DNA of 64,000 nt from JAUIAS01 sp030425395 (GCA_043553855.1 CP121336.1:3224001-3288000), one strand, 5' to 3'. Shown: positions 27,386 through 36,646, numbered from the stretch's first letter. Numbers and translations are program-made. The notes: a model not told the origin generated them from the letters alone.

Positions 27386-28346
27386 CACGCCGCGTATTGT
27401 TCTGCACAACAGCGATACAGCACCGCTTGCCCATTGGTTGCGCGCCGCATTCCCGCAGGCGGAATATCGTGAGTGCAACAGTTATGAAACGCTTCCCGCC
27501 CTGATCGACAGCTACCGGCCCGAAATTGTCTACTCGGTTCGTTTCGCGGGCACGCCGGGCTTTCCGCGCGACGCTCTGTTTGGCCCCGGCGGCCCGCGCT
27601 GGGTCGCCAATGGCGGGGCGGGTACTGACCATTTCGGCCAATGGGACCCTCGCAAGACCACCGTCACCAATGCTGCGGGCGTGGCCGCCGGGATGATGGC
27701 GGAATATATCCTTGGTGGATTTTTGCATTTTTCGCTGGACGTGCCCGGACTGCAAAAGGACAAGGCCGCACGGGTCTGGAACGCCCGTGCGGTCAGGCCG
27801 CTGGCAGGCAAGACGCTCCTGATTGTTGGGCTGGGTCATACCGGTCGGGCGGTGGCGGCGCGCGCCAGGGCCTTCGGTATGAAGGTTCTGGGGACCCGCG
27901 CCCAGCCAAGACCGATGGAAAATGTCGATGAGGTGCACGCTGCGGATGATCTGCCGGGCCTTCTGCCGCACGCGGATTTCATCGCGGTCTCGCCCCCCCT
28001 TATCCCGGCAACACGCGGCCTGATCGGTAAGGATGAGATCGCGGCGATGAAATCCGGCGTAATCTTCGCCGATGTCTCGCGTGGCGGCGTGGTGGATCAG
28101 ACCGCCCTCTACGATGCACTGAGCGTCGGGCATGTGGCGGCGGCGGCACTCGATGTGTTCGAGACCGAACCCCTGCCCGAGATAAGCCCGCTATGGGCGC
28201 TGGAAAATGTGATCATTTCACCGCATTGCTCGTCAGTCTTCGCCGAATGGGAAGAAGCCTCGTTCGAATTATTCCTACAAAACCTCGGCCGCTGGATGCG
28301 CGGCGAGGGGCTGGTCAATATCGTGGACCCGGCCCGTGGGTATTGA
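27378..28346 (+). CDS. D-2-hydroxyacid dehydrogenase (NAD-dependent)
   Basis: A 322-residue D-isomer-specific 2-hydroxyacid dehydrogenase. The NAD-binding loop VGLGHTGRAVAARARAFGMKV is near 150-170, and SRGGVVDQTALYDAL near 235 with DVFETEPLP near 262 and the catalytic SPHCSS near 285 complete the family pattern. ATG 27378 follows GAGGAAAAC; the longer frame starting 27336 lies within the PrpD gene. It would interconvert a 2-oxo acid and a D-2-hydroxy acid, perhaps downstream of the aminotransferase. Confidence 0.87.
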   Translation: MSDTPRIVLHNSDTAPLAHWLRAAFPQAEYRECNSYETLPALIDSYRPEIVYSVRFAGTPGFPRDALFGPGGPRWVANGGAGTDHFGQWDPRKTTVTNAAGVAAGMMAEYILGGFLHFSLDVPGLQKDKAARVWNARAVRPLAGKTLLIVGLGHTGRAVAARARAFGMKVLGTRAQPRPMENVDEVHAADDLPGLLPHADFIAVSPPLIPATRGLIGKDEIAAMKSGVIFADVSRGGVVDQTALYDALSVGHVAAAALDVFETEPLPEISPLWALENVIISPHCSSVFAEWEEASFELFLQNLGRWMRGEGLVNIVDPARGY

Positions 28347-28356
28347 AGGAAACGCT

Positions 28357-28972
28357 ATGAAAGCCCGCTTGACAGGGGTCGTGACCCCGCTGCTCGCCCC
28401 CTATGAGGATGACCTTTCCATTGCAGCGGGTCTTTTTCTGGACCATGCCGCGTATTGTCTGGAGGGCGGTACACACTATCTTTCGCCTATCGGGACCACC
28501 GGCGAGGCGATTTCGAACACCATGAGTGAACGCATGGCGATGCGCTAGCGTCTTGTCGCTTCAGACACGGCGTTACCCGAGCAACTCATGCCCGGCACCG
28601 GGCTATGCAATCTCGAGGATATTGTCACGCTTACTCGTCACGCGTCTGATCTGGGCTGCGCTGCCGCAATGGTGCTGCCGCCGTTTTTCTACCCACCCAG
28701 CGATGATGGGCTTTATCGTTACTTTGCCCAGTTGATCGAAACCCTGGGGACAAGGCCCCGAGGATTATCCTCTATAACATCCCATAGAATACGGGTGTGC
28801 CAAATCGTCCGCGCTGTCCGTCCGGTTCACCGAGGCCTTTCCCGACCATGTCGTGGCCTACAAAGACAGCTCGGGTGACTGGGAGAATACCGCCGCCGTG
28901 ATCGCAACCGCACCGGGCCTGTCGGTCTTTCCCGCCTCTGAAACCCCGCTGGCCAAGGCAATGGCGGGTGGC
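28357..28972 (+). pseudogene. Decayed dihydrodipicolinate synthase (DapA) family gene
   Basis: Ten bp after the dehydrogenase gene, an ATG opens MKARLTGVVTPLLAPYEDDL and the GTTGEA motif of the DapA/N-acetylneuraminate lyase family. An in-frame TAG at 28546-28548 interrupts it, and the same frame then continues with RLVASDTALPEQLMPGTGL. A one-base loss near 28745 shifts the frame, a second TAG occurs at 28785-28787 after ILYNIP, and a third frame carries FPDHVVAYKDSSGDWENT and FPASETPLAKAMAGG. There the family similarity ends where the 80-bp repeat begins, so the 3' third is gone. The catalytic tyrosine and lysine neighbourhoods are still legible, but no functional protein can be made. It was probably the last enzyme of the cassette. 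Confidence 0.9.
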
Positions 28973-29045
28973 GATGGGCAGTGTGGTTTTGTCTGTCGAT
29001 AGGCGGTTTCCCGCAGTCCGCGTAGCGAATGAAGGGTTTGAGCCC
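28966..29045. repeat. 80-bp direct repeat, right copy
   Basis: Matches 20020-20099 with one mismatch, same orientation, 8.9 kb away. Its left edge coincides with the point where the dapA-like pseudogene stops resembling its family, which indicates that the repeat marks a recombination or insertion junction. The short stretch that follows to 29162 contains nothing recognisable. Confidence 0.9.
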
Positions 29046-29162
29046 GTAGTGACGGTACTTGCGGGGGTCCAGATCGAGGGAATTCGGTGGTCGGAATTTG
29101 TCATCTTAAGTGGTAAGTTGTTGTGAGATTGGCCAAACAGCTACCGGGAGAAGTTTTGAAAA

Positions 29163-29456
29163 ATGACTGCGTTCGTAATTGGGCAAATGCACATCCACAG
29201 CCGTGACTGGATGGAGGAGTATTTTGCGAAAATCCCCACTGTAGTATCTGATAATTTGGGCAAGTTTATGGTGCGCGGTGGAGACCCAGAACATTTGGAA
29301 GGGGACAGCAAATTGCCAGATGCCGCCTTTATCATCGAGTTCCCTGACCGGGAACATGCCCGACGATTTTGGGCTTCAGATGAATTTCAAGCGCTCGCGG
29401 TTTTGCGACGATCTGGTTCTTCTCTAAACGCTATCTTGGTCGACAAACTACCATAG
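29163..29456 (+). CDS. DUF1330 family protein
   Basis: A 97-residue protein of the dimeric alpha-beta barrel DUF1330 family. The pattern is visible as AFVIGQMHIHSRDWMEEYFAKIPTVV, then KFMVRGGDPEHLEGD, AAFIIEFPDREHARRFWASDEFQAL and a final strand. The function of the family is unknown. It sits alone between the right 80-bp repeat and guaB. The ribosome site is poorly placed (GGGAG about 17 bases upstream). A second, distant DUF1330 gene occurs after alaS. The 250 bp between it and guaB contain no gene I can support. Confidence 0.8.
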   Translation: MTAFVIGQMHIHSRDWMEEYFAKIPTVVSDNLGKFMVRGGDPEHLEGDSKLPDAAFIIEFPDREHARRFWASDEFQALAVLRRSGSSLNAILVDKLP

Positions 29457-29709
29457 ATGGCGGGCAGCTTCGTCCCGCAGAGCGGACTTTGGCCTTTGCG
29501 AATGACCAGTGTCTTCGACTGGCTCCATTAAGGCGTTGGCGCATCCCGGAAAGCAAACAGGCCACGTTCCCGTATCCGGTCGGGGCCAGCAGCGCCACGA
29601 CCCGCGCACATTCCGGCCAATCCAACTGAGCTGTCCCAATCCCCCTTTCCATTCGCGCCGTCCCGTGAGATAGGGAAGCGCCAAACGATCCCAGCCAAGG
29701 AGAGGCCCG

Positions 29710-31158
29710 ATGGAGATTCGTGAGGCACTGACCTTCGATGATGTTTTGCTTGTTCCCGGCGCGTCGAGCGTGCTGCCCAGCACCGCGGATACGCGCACCT
29801 ATGTGACGCGTTCCATCGGGTTGAATATTCCGCTGCTCAGCTCGGCGATGGATACGGTCACCGAAAGCCGCATGGCCATCACCATGGCGCAGGCCGGGGG
29901 TATGGGTGTGATCCACAAGAACCTTGATACCGAGGAACAGGCGCGCGAGGTCCGGCGGGTCAAACGCTTTGAATCCGGCATCGTCTACAACCCCGTGACC
30001 CTGCGCCCCGATCAGACCAAGGCCGACGCGATGGCCCTGATCGAACGGTATAACTTTACCGGTTTTCCCGTGGTTGACGAAACCGGGCGGGTTCTGGGCA
30101 TCGTAACCAACCGCGACATGCGCTTTGCCCCCGACGACAAGACGCCGGTGCACGCGATGATGACCAGCGAAGGCCTGGCCATCCTGCACGAACCGGCAGA
30201 CCGGCAAGAGGCGATTTCCCTGATGAAGGCGCGCCGCATCGAAAAGCTGTTGGTGACCGATGACAGCGGGCGGCTGACCGGCTTGCTGACGCTCAAGGAC
30301 ACCGAACAATCGGTGCTCAATCCCACCGCGTGCAAAGATTCGCTGGGACGGCTTCGTGTGGCGGCGGCGACGGGTGTGGGCGACGCGGGCTTTGAACGCA
30401 GCGAGGCTCTGATTGATGCGGGCTGCGATGTGATCGTGGTGGACACGGCGCACGGCCATTCCGCGGGCGTGCTCGAAGCGGTTACACGGATCAAGAAACT
30501 GTCGAACGAGGTTCAGGTGATTGCCGGGAACGTCGCGACCGCCGAAGCCACCCGCGCCCTGATCGACGCCGGCGCGGATGCGATCAAGGTGGGCATTGGT
30601 CCGGGGTCGATCTGCACGACCCGCATGGTGGCCGGGGTCGGTGTGCCGCAGTTGACGGCGATCATGGATTGCGCGCGGGCTGCGGGTGACACGCCTGTCA
30701 TCGCCGATGGCGGTATCAAGTTTTCAGGAGATTTCGCCAAGGCCATCGCGGCGGGCGCGTCCTGTGCCATGGTCGGCAGCATGATCGCGGGCACGGACGA
30801 ATCCCCCGGCGAAGTGATCCTGTATCAGGGCCGGTCGTTCAAATCCTATCGGGGCATGGGCAGCCTTGGCGCAATGGCGCGCGGGTCGGCAGACCGGTAT
30901 TTCCAGAAAGACGCGGCTTCGGACAAGCTGGTTCCGGAAGGCATCGAAGGTCAGGTGCCCTACAAGGGCACCGCGACCGCCGTCATTCATCAGCTGGTCG
31001 GCGGCCTGCGGGCGGCCATGGGCTATACCGGCAATGCCACGGTGGCCGAGATGCGCGCCAACAGCAACTTCGTCAAGATCACGGGGGCCGGGCTGAAGGA
31101 AAGCCATGTGCACGATGTGCAGATCACCCGCGAATCCCCGAATTACCGGATCGGATAG
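29710..31158 (+). CDS. guaB: Inosine-5'-monophosphate dehydrogenase
   Basis: Oxidises IMP to XMP with NAD+, the committed step of GMP synthesis. The 482 residues start with MEIREALTFDDVLLVPGASSVLP, the usual N-terminus, followed by a CBS pair at about 95-205 and the active-site loop GPGSICTTRMVAGVGVPQ with Cys302. The C-terminal flap YRGMGSLGAM and KGTATAVIHQLVGGLRAAMGYTG are intact. An AAGGAGAGG site precedes the start. The methylase gene follows after 7 bp. Confidence 0.97.
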   Translation: MEIREALTFDDVLLVPGASSVLPSTADTRTYVTRSIGLNIPLLSSAMDTVTESRMAITMAQAGGMGVIHKNLDTEEQAREVRRVKRFESGIVYNPVTLRPDQTKADAMALIERYNFTGFPVVDETGRVLGIVTNRDMRFAPDDKTPVHAMMTSEGLAILHEPADRQEAISLMKARRIEKLLVTDDSGRLTGLLTLKDTEQSVLNPTACKDSLGRLRVAAATGVGDAGFERSEALIDAGCDVIVVDTAHGHSAGVLEAVTRIKKLSNEVQVIAGNVATAEATRALIDAGADAIKVGIGPGSICTTRMVAGVGVPQLTAIMDCARAAGDTPVIADGGIKFSGDFAKAIAAGASCAMVGSMIAGTDESPGEVILYQGRSFKSYRGMGSLGAMARGSADRYFQKDAASDKLVPEGIEGQVPYKGTATAVIHQLVGGLRAAMGYTGNATVAEMRANSNFVKITGAGLKESHVHDVQITRESPNYRIG

Positions 31159-31165
31159 ACCACCC

Positions 31166-32317
31166 ATGACCCCCGGGGCACGTATTGCGGCAGCGGCCGA
31201 GATCCTCGACCTGATCCTTGATGGTATGGCGGCCGAAAAGGCGCTGACCACATGGGCGCGGCACAGCCGGTTTGCCGGTTCCAAGGATCGCGCGGCGGTT
31301 CGTGATCACGTGTTCGAGGCCCTGCGTCGCAAGCGCAGCGCCGCCGCCATCGGCGGCGCAATGACGGGCCGGGGGCTGATGTTGGGCCTTTTGCGCGGGC
31401 AGGGGGCCGACCCTGCGGACGTGATGAACGGGCAGGGCCATGCGTTGTCCCCGCCCGAAGCCAGCGAAACCGGTCGTCCTCCGGCGGAAGGGGCCGAAGC
31501 CGCCGATTTGCCCGATTGGCTGTGGCCCTTGTGGCAACAAAGCCTTGGCGATCAGGCGGTGGTTTGCGCGGATGCCCTCAAAGACCGTGCATCCGTATTC
31601 TTGCGGGTGAATTTACGCAAAGCCAGCGTCGAGGCCGTTCAGGCGACCCTGTCTGAGGCCGGGATTGACGCGCAGCGGTCGCCCTTGTCGGAAACGGCGT
31701 TGGAGATCGCGCCCGGTGCGCGTGGTTTGCGCAATTTGCAGATTTTTAACGAAGGTCTGGTTGAACTTCAGGACGCCGCCAGCCAGGCGGTTGTGGATGC
31801 GCTGCCCTTGCGGGATGGGATGCGGGTGCTGGATATGTGTGCTGGTGGTGGCGGCAAGACGCTGGCCATGGGCGCGCGCGCCGATTTGCGGCTGCAGGCC
31901 TATGATTCCGCCCCCGCCCGAATGCGCGACCTTGCCGACCGGGCGGAACGTGCAGGTTTGCCCGTGACCATGACGGACACCCCCGAGGCCGATGGCCCCT
32001 ATGATCTGGTGTTGTGTGATGTGCCATGCTCGGGAAGCGGGTCGTGGCGCCGTGCGCCCGATGGGAAATGGCTGCTGACCCCGGATGTTTTCGCCGCGCT
32101 TGGGCGCACGCAGGCCGAAATTCTGGATCGTGCTGCGGGGCTTGTGGCCCCCGAAGGGGCGCTGGCCTATGCGACGTGTTCCATGCTGGAGCCTGAAAAC
32201 GGCGCGCAAATCGAAGCCTTTGTTGCGCGGCATCCCGAATGGCGCGTGGTGACCCAGCGCGCGTGGCGCGTCACCGACGGCGCAGACGGGTTCTTTGTCA
32301 CGGTCTTGACGCGATAG
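31166..32317 (+). CDS. RsmB/NOP-type RNA (cytosine-5) methyltransferase
   Basis: SAM-dependent m5C RNA methyltransferase of 383 residues, probably acting on rRNA. The SAM-binding motif VLDMCAGGGGKTLAMGA lies near 224, DVPCSGSGSWRRAPDGKW near 284 and the catalytic CATCSMLEPENG near 331, giving the two expected cysteines. The N-terminal region has an AAAEILDLILDGMAAEKALTTWARHSRFAGSKDRAAVRDHVFEALRR helical part typical of the alphaproteobacterial members. ATG 31166 is chosen; an upstream ATG at 31106 lies inside guaB. It is likely cotranscribed with guaB. Confidence 0.88.
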   Translation: MTPGARIAAAAEILDLILDGMAAEKALTTWARHSRFAGSKDRAAVRDHVFEALRRKRSAAAIGGAMTGRGLMLGLLRGQGADPADVMNGQGHALSPPEASETGRPPAEGAEAADLPDWLWPLWQQSLGDQAVVCADALKDRASVFLRVNLRKASVEAVQATLSEAGIDAQRSPLSETALEIAPGARGLRNLQIFNEGLVELQDAASQAVVDALPLRDGMRVLDMCAGGGGKTLAMGARADLRLQAYDSAPARMRDLADRAERAGLPVTMTDTPEADGPYDLVLCDVPCSGSGSWRRAPDGKWLLTPDVFAALGRTQAEILDRAAGLVAPEGALAYATCSMLEPENGAQIEAFVARHPEWRVVTQRAWRVTDGADGFFVTVLTR

Positions 32318-32420
32318 GGTGCGCTGAAATACAACTTTGTGGTGTATTTGTCCGGTGTTAATCTCGCATTAACCGACCATGTGACCACATTGGGCAACCG
32401 GAATAATCGGAAGCCCGCGC

Positions 32421-34721
32421 GTGACACCTCCTTTGCCCAGAGATTTTTCGCCTCCGACCATGTCGCGTCCCCGCGGCAGGCGGTGGCTGTCCGGGATGCT
32501 TGGGCTGGGGGCGGTGTTGTTTGTCGGGTCCGTCCTGACGCCTGATCCTGCTTTGCAGATAGGCACCTTCGCGGGCGGTCTGCTGGTTCTGTTCTGGGCG
32601 CTTGGGCTGGGTCTTCGCGTAATGCTTGAACGGGCGCGCGTCGAACGGCGCGGCGCGTTGCTGGCCGATCTGGTGGCGCGCGATCCATCGCCTGCGCTGC
32701 TCACCGATGAAGAGGGTGGCCTCGTCGTCGCCAATCATGCGGCCAAAACCACGCTGCAGGTTGACGGGGCAAAGACCGTCGCGGGATGCCTGCGCTTCTG
32801 GCTTGCCAACCCCGCCGCGATTCTGATCCGGCTGACGGTGCGCGCCCGGCGCGAAGGCGGTGCCGGCGAGGACATCGTGACCCGATCCGGGCACTTGCGG
32901 ATACGGGTCACCCATACGCCGGGGCAGGGGTTCCTGTGGCGATTCGATCCCTTGCCTGATCGCGTGGCAAATGGCCGTGCGGGTGAGATCGGCCTGCCTG
33001 TCATCACGGTCAGCAGAACCGGTGCCGTTATCTTTATGAACGACGCCGCGCGCGCGCTTGTGGGGGAGCGGGTCAAGGGGCAAAGCGCGTTATTTCCCCA
33101 TGGCTTGCCGGAAAACGGGGCGTTGGTCACGCTGAACCTGCCGACGGGCCCGCGTCGTGCGGTGGCAACGCTGCGCGGGCTCAGCGCGGGACGGACCGAG
33201 GTGTGCCTGACCCCCCTCGACCCCGCTGCGTTGCCTTCCCCGGAAGAGGTGTTCGCCAACCTGCCGGTGGCCCTGGTCATGGTTGATGGCCAGGGACGGG
33301 TTCTCACGGCGAATGCGGTGGCCAACACGCTGCTGGGCAAGGGCGAGGTGACGGGTCGCAACCTGTCTGATCTTCTTGAAGGATTAGGGCGCAGTCTGCC
33401 CGATTGGCTGCGCGAAGTGCTGGAAGACAGGGGGCGCACGCGGTCTGAATTTCTCAGGGTGCGCCGCCCGGATTGCGAGACCTTTGTGCAGGTGACGCTC
33501 AACGTTGGGCGACGCGGAGGAGAAGAGGTTCTGGTCGCGGTTCTCAATGACGCGACCGAGCTGAAGACCCTCGAAGCGCAATTCGTGCAAAGCCAGAAGA
33601 TGCAGGCGATTGGGCAATTGGCGGGGGGTATCGCCCATGATTTCAACAACTTGCTTACCGCGATTTCGGGCCATTGCGACTTGCTGTTGTTACGCCATGA
33701 TCCCGGCGATCAAAATTATGCCGATCTGATCCAGATCCACCAGAACGCCAACCGTGCTGCGGCTCTCGTCGGGCAACTGCTGGCCTTTTCACGCAAGCAG
33801 ACGTTGCAACCCGAAATTCTCGACATGCGGGACACGCTGGCGGACCTGACCCATCTGCTCAATCGGCTGGTGGGGGAAACCGTGACCCTCACGCTCAGTC
33901 ACGAACCGGTGCTGGGTGCGATCCGCGCCGATAAACGGCAGCTTGAACAGGTGTTGATGAATCTGGTCGTCAATGCGCGCGATGCAATGCCGGACGGTGG
34001 CCAGATCCGTATCGAGACCGAGGCGCTGACCCTGACAGCCCCCATGGAGCGGGATCGTGCCACAGTTCCCGCAGGTGATTACGTTTGCGTGCGCGTGAGT
34101 GACGAAGGCACGGGCATTCCAAAGGATAAGCTCCAGAAAGTGTTTGAACCGTTCTACACCACCAAGCGCACCGGCGAAGGCACCGGACTGGGGTTGTCCA
34201 CGGCTTACGGTATCGTCAAACAAACCGGCGGTTTCATCTTTATCGACAGCGCAAGCAGCGGCACCACGTTTACGTTGCTGTTTCCGGTGCACCGTGATGC
34301 CCCTGTGGAGAAGGCACCGTTACCGGTGGCCCGTTCGGCCCGCGCGGCCCCGCGCGGCGAGGGGGTGATTCTCCTCGTCGAAGACGAAGCCCCGGTGCGC
34401 GCGTTTGCGTCCCGCGCGCTACAAATGCGTGGCTTTACCGTGATCGAGGCGGATTCGGCTGAAACCGCGCTGGCCCAATTGGAAGATCCCGAATTGCGCA
34501 TCGACCTGTTCGTGACCGATGTGGTCATGCCGGGTCTCGACGGGCCGACCTGGGTCCTGCAGGCTCGCAAACTGCGCCCGGATGTCGGCGTGGTGTTCGT
34601 ATCGGGCTACGCCGAGGGCGCGCTGAGCGAAAGGGAGCTGGACATTCCCGATGCGGTGTTCCTTCCCAAGCCATTCTCGTTGAATGAACTGACCGAGACA
34701 GTTCATGAAAAATTGCATTGA
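32421..34721 (+). CDS. cckA: Hybrid histidine kinase CckA
   Basis: Membrane hybrid sensor kinase of the CckA-ChpT-CtrA cell-cycle and motility phosphorelay. Two membrane segments fill about residues 25-70, then PAS-like regions (FMNDAARALVGERV; VMVDGQGRVLTANAVANTLLG) precede a HisKA domain with GGIAHDFNNLLTAISGHCD and phospho-acceptor His406. The ATPase domain has NLVVNARDAMPDGG and GTGLGLSTAYGIVKQTGG, and a C-terminal receiver has VLLVEDEAPVRAFA with phospho-acceptor Asp700. The ending FLPKPFSLNELTETV is typical for CckA. 766 residues assumes the GTG start at 32421; ATG 32460 is an alternative and neither has a clear ribosome site. Confidence 0.88.
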   Translation: MTPPLPRDFSPPTMSRPRGRRWLSGMLGLGAVLFVGSVLTPDPALQIGTFAGGLLVLFWALGLGLRVMLERARVERRGALLADLVARDPSPALLTDEEGGLVVANHAAKTTLQVDGAKTVAGCLRFWLANPAAILIRLTVRARREGGAGEDIVTRSGHLRIRVTHTPGQGFLWRFDPLPDRVANGRAGEIGLPVITVSRTGAVIFMNDAARALVGERVKGQSALFPHGLPENGALVTLNLPTGPRRAVATLRGLSAGRTEVCLTPLDPAALPSPEEVFANLPVALVMVDGQGRVLTANAVANTLLGKGEVTGRNLSDLLEGLGRSLPDWLREVLEDRGRTRSEFLRVRRPDCETFVQVTLNVGRRGGEEVLVAVLNDATELKTLEAQFVQSQKMQAIGQLAGGIAHDFNNLLTAISGHCDLLLLRHDPGDQNYADLIQIHQNANRAAALVGQLLAFSRKQTLQPEILDMRDTLADLTHLLNRLVGETVTLTLSHEPVLGAIRADKRQLEQVLMNLVVNARDAMPDGGQIRIETEALTLTAPMERDRATVPAGDYVCVRVSDEGTGIPKDKLQKVFEPFYTTKRTGEGTGLGLSTAYGIVKQTGGFIFIDSASSGTTFTLLFPVHRDAPVEKAPLPVARSARAAPRGEGVILLVEDEAPVRAFASRALQMRGFTVIEADSAETALAQLEDPELRIDLFVTDVVMPGLDGPTWVLQARKLRPDVGVVFVSGYAEGALSERELDIPDAVFLPKPFSLNELTETVHEKLH

Positions 34722-34730
34722 ATCAATTGA

Positions 34731-35327
34731 TTAGATTGCGATGCTCAAGTAAAGGTCAAACTCCTCTGCGCGTTTACGACGCAATTTCTGCGCGATGCCC
34801 TCAGACAATGTCAACGGCATCTGCGGCGAGACGTTTTCGCGTTGCAAGGTGATCTCTCTGCCCAGCCTGTCCTGCATGAAAGACAGCAGCGCTTGGGGGT
34901 CTTCATATCGGAAAAGATGTGTGACTGCGGTGCCGTTCGGGCGCGGTTCTAGAAACTTGGCCTGACTGCCCACGTTGGCCCATCCCGGCGGCTTTCCGCT
35001 GCTGTAGGCATCGACAAAATCATCAAAGCTGATGTTCTGGGTGCTGTTGGGTTTGCCGGTCATGAAGGGCCGCTGCCGATAGCGATACCAACTGCCCAGC
35101 CAATCCACCGGTTCGCGCATCACGGCGACGGTTTCCATTTCCGCGGCGCAAACCTTTTCAAACATCGGGCGAAAGAACCGATTATAACGATAAAGGGGCG
35201 CATGTTTCAGTTCGGGCGGGTCGCGCACGACGATATCGGCCACGGGTGCCAATGCGGTTTGCCACGCGGTTGTGCCGGTTTTGGGCACGCTCAACATGAC
35301 CAGTCGTTCCTTCATGAAAACCAACAT
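34731..35327 (-). CDS. Sulfotransferase family protein
   Basis: A 198-residue small sulfotransferase-like protein. The 5'-phosphosulfate binding loop SVPKTGTTAWQTAL lies at about residues 13-26 and the 3'-phosphate motif MREPVDWLGSWYRYRQRP near 88-105. The short length and the GKPPGWANVGSQAKFLEP segment match a group common in marine Rhodobacteraceae; the acceptor is unknown. ATG 35327 has a strong GGAGGG site; the frame continues open upstream into the recA promoter region without any signal. It converges on cckA, 9 bp apart. Confidence 0.78.
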   Translation of the reverse strand: MLVFMKERLVMLSVPKTGTTAWQTALAPVADIVVRDPPELKHAPLYRYNRFFRPMFEKVCAAEMETVAVMREPVDWLGSWYRYRQRPFMTGKPNSTQNISFDDFVDAYSSGKPPGWANVGSQAKFLEPRPNGTAVTHLFRYEDPQALLSFMQDRLGREITLQRENVSPQMPLTLSEGIAQKLRRKRAEEFDLYLSIAI

Positions 35328-35449
35328 TCTGGTCCCTCCGTATCCCGGCCGTACTCCGGGGCGATCCCGGTAACATCTTCTTAACCACTCTGCTGCAAGC
35401 TGTGCAGAGAAAAATTTGTGTTGAAATGTTCTCTTTTTGATCTCATAAG

Positions 35450-35464
35450 GAACAAGAGGCGAAC
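35450..35464. promoter_or_regulatory. LexA (SOS) box upstream of recA
   Basis: GAAC-N7-GAAC at 35450-35464, the reverse complement of the alphaproteobacterial LexA consensus GTTC-N7-GTTC. A weaker version, GTTC-N7-GATC, lies 8 bp before it at 35428-35442. Both are 55-90 bp upstream of the recA start, so recA should be DNA-damage inducible. Confidence 0.8.
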
Positions 35465-35519
35465 AAAGCAGTGATTGCCGCCCCTGACAGGGTGTGACAA
35501 AAGGGAGGCGAAAACCGCC

Positions 35520-36593
35520 ATGGCAGATCTTCTCACGATGACAAACAAGAAAAACCCCGACAAGCAAAAGGCGCTGGATAGCGCGCTGGCACAGATCGAG
35601 CGTCAGTTCGGCAAAGGCTCCATCATGAAACTGGGGGGCGAGAACGCGATCAAGGATATCTCGGCCAGCTCAACAGGGTCTCTGGGGCTTGATATCGCGC
35701 TGGGGATCGGTGGTTTGCCCATGGGGCGGATCGTTGAAATCTACGGCCCGGAAAGCTCGGGCAAGACAACGCTGACGCTGCATTGCATCGCAGAACAGCA
35801 GAAAAACGGTGGCGTGTGCGCCTTTGTCGACGCCGAACACGCGCTGGATCCCCAATACGCACGCAAGCTGGGCGTTGACCTCGACGAACTGCTGATTTCG
35901 CAGCCCGACACCGGGGAACAGGCTCTGGAAATTACCGACACGCTGGTTCGTTCGGGTGCAGTGAACATGGTTGTTGTCGATTCCGTCGCTGCCCTGACGC
36001 CCAAGTCAGAACTTGAGGGGGACATGGGCGATTCGAGCGTCGGCGTGCAGGCCCGCTTGATGAGCCAGGCCATGCGCAAGCTCACCGGGTCGATTTCCCG
36101 CTCGAATTGCATGGTCATTTTCATCAACCAGATCAGGATGAAAATCGGCGTCATGTTCGGCAGCCCCGAAACCACGACGGGCGGCAACGCGCTGAAGTTC
36201 TATTCGTCTGTGCGTCTCGATATCCGGCGCATTGGGGCGATCAAGGACCGTGATGAAATCGTTGGCAACGCGACGCGCGTCAAGGTCGTCAAGAACAAGG
36301 TGGCACCGCCCTTCAAGCAGGTGGAATTCGACATCATGTATGGCGAGGGCATCTCCAAGACAGGGGAATTGCTTGATCTGGGCGTCAAGGCCGGCGTCGT
36401 GGACAAATCCGGCGCTTGGTACAGTTATGGTGACGAACGCATCGGGCAGGGGCGCGAAAACGCCAAGCAATACCTGCGCGACAACGATCGCACCGCATAT
36501 GAAATCGAAGACAAGATTCGCGCGGCACATGGGCTGGACTTTACCATGCCCGAGGGTAGCGCCGCCGAAGACGGCGATATTCTGGAGGGCTGA
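35520..36593 (+). CDS. recA: Recombinase RecA
   Basis: DNA-strand exchange ATPase and LexA co-protease. 357 residues. Walker A GPESSGKTT is near residue 77, the glutamate stretch FVDAEHALDPQYARKLGVD near 104, Walker B VVDSVAAL near 150, and the DNA-binding loops (EGDMGDSSVGVQARLMSQAMRKL and FGSPETTTGGNALKFY) are complete. ATG 35520 gives the usual MADLLTMTNKK start; the longer frame from 35475 overlaps the operator region. A strong terminator at 36611-36646 closes the gene. Confidence 0.97.
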   Translation: MADLLTMTNKKNPDKQKALDSALAQIERQFGKGSIMKLGGENAIKDISASSTGSLGLDIALGIGGLPMGRIVEIYGPESSGKTTLTLHCIAEQQKNGGVCAFVDAEHALDPQYARKLGVDLDELLISQPDTGEQALEITDTLVRSGAVNMVVVDSVAALTPKSELEGDMGDSSVGVQARLMSQAMRKLTGSISRSNCMVIFINQIRMKIGVMFGSPETTTGGNALKFYSSVRLDIRRIGAIKDRDEIVGNATRVKVVKNKVAPPFKQVEFDIMYGEGISKTGELLDLGVKAGVVDKSGAWYSYGDERIGQGRENAKQYLRDNDRTAYEIEDKIRAAHGLDFTMPEGSAAEDGDILEG

Positions 36594-36610
36594 TTCCAGC
36601 CCGTATCTGA

Positions 36611-36646
36611 CGCAAGGGGCGGGTGGTCACATCGGCCCCTTTTGCG
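36611..36646 (+). terminator. Rho-independent terminator after recA
   Basis: Stem CGCAAGGGGC / GCCCCTTTTGCG (two extra bases on the right side) around a 12-nt loop, beginning 18 bp after the recA stop; the T-run is inside the right arm. Confidence 0.7.

Noticed and set aside
28588..28878. Independent small gene beginning MPGTGLCNLEDIV
   Set aside because: It is the middle of the broken dapA-like gene read from an internal ATG.
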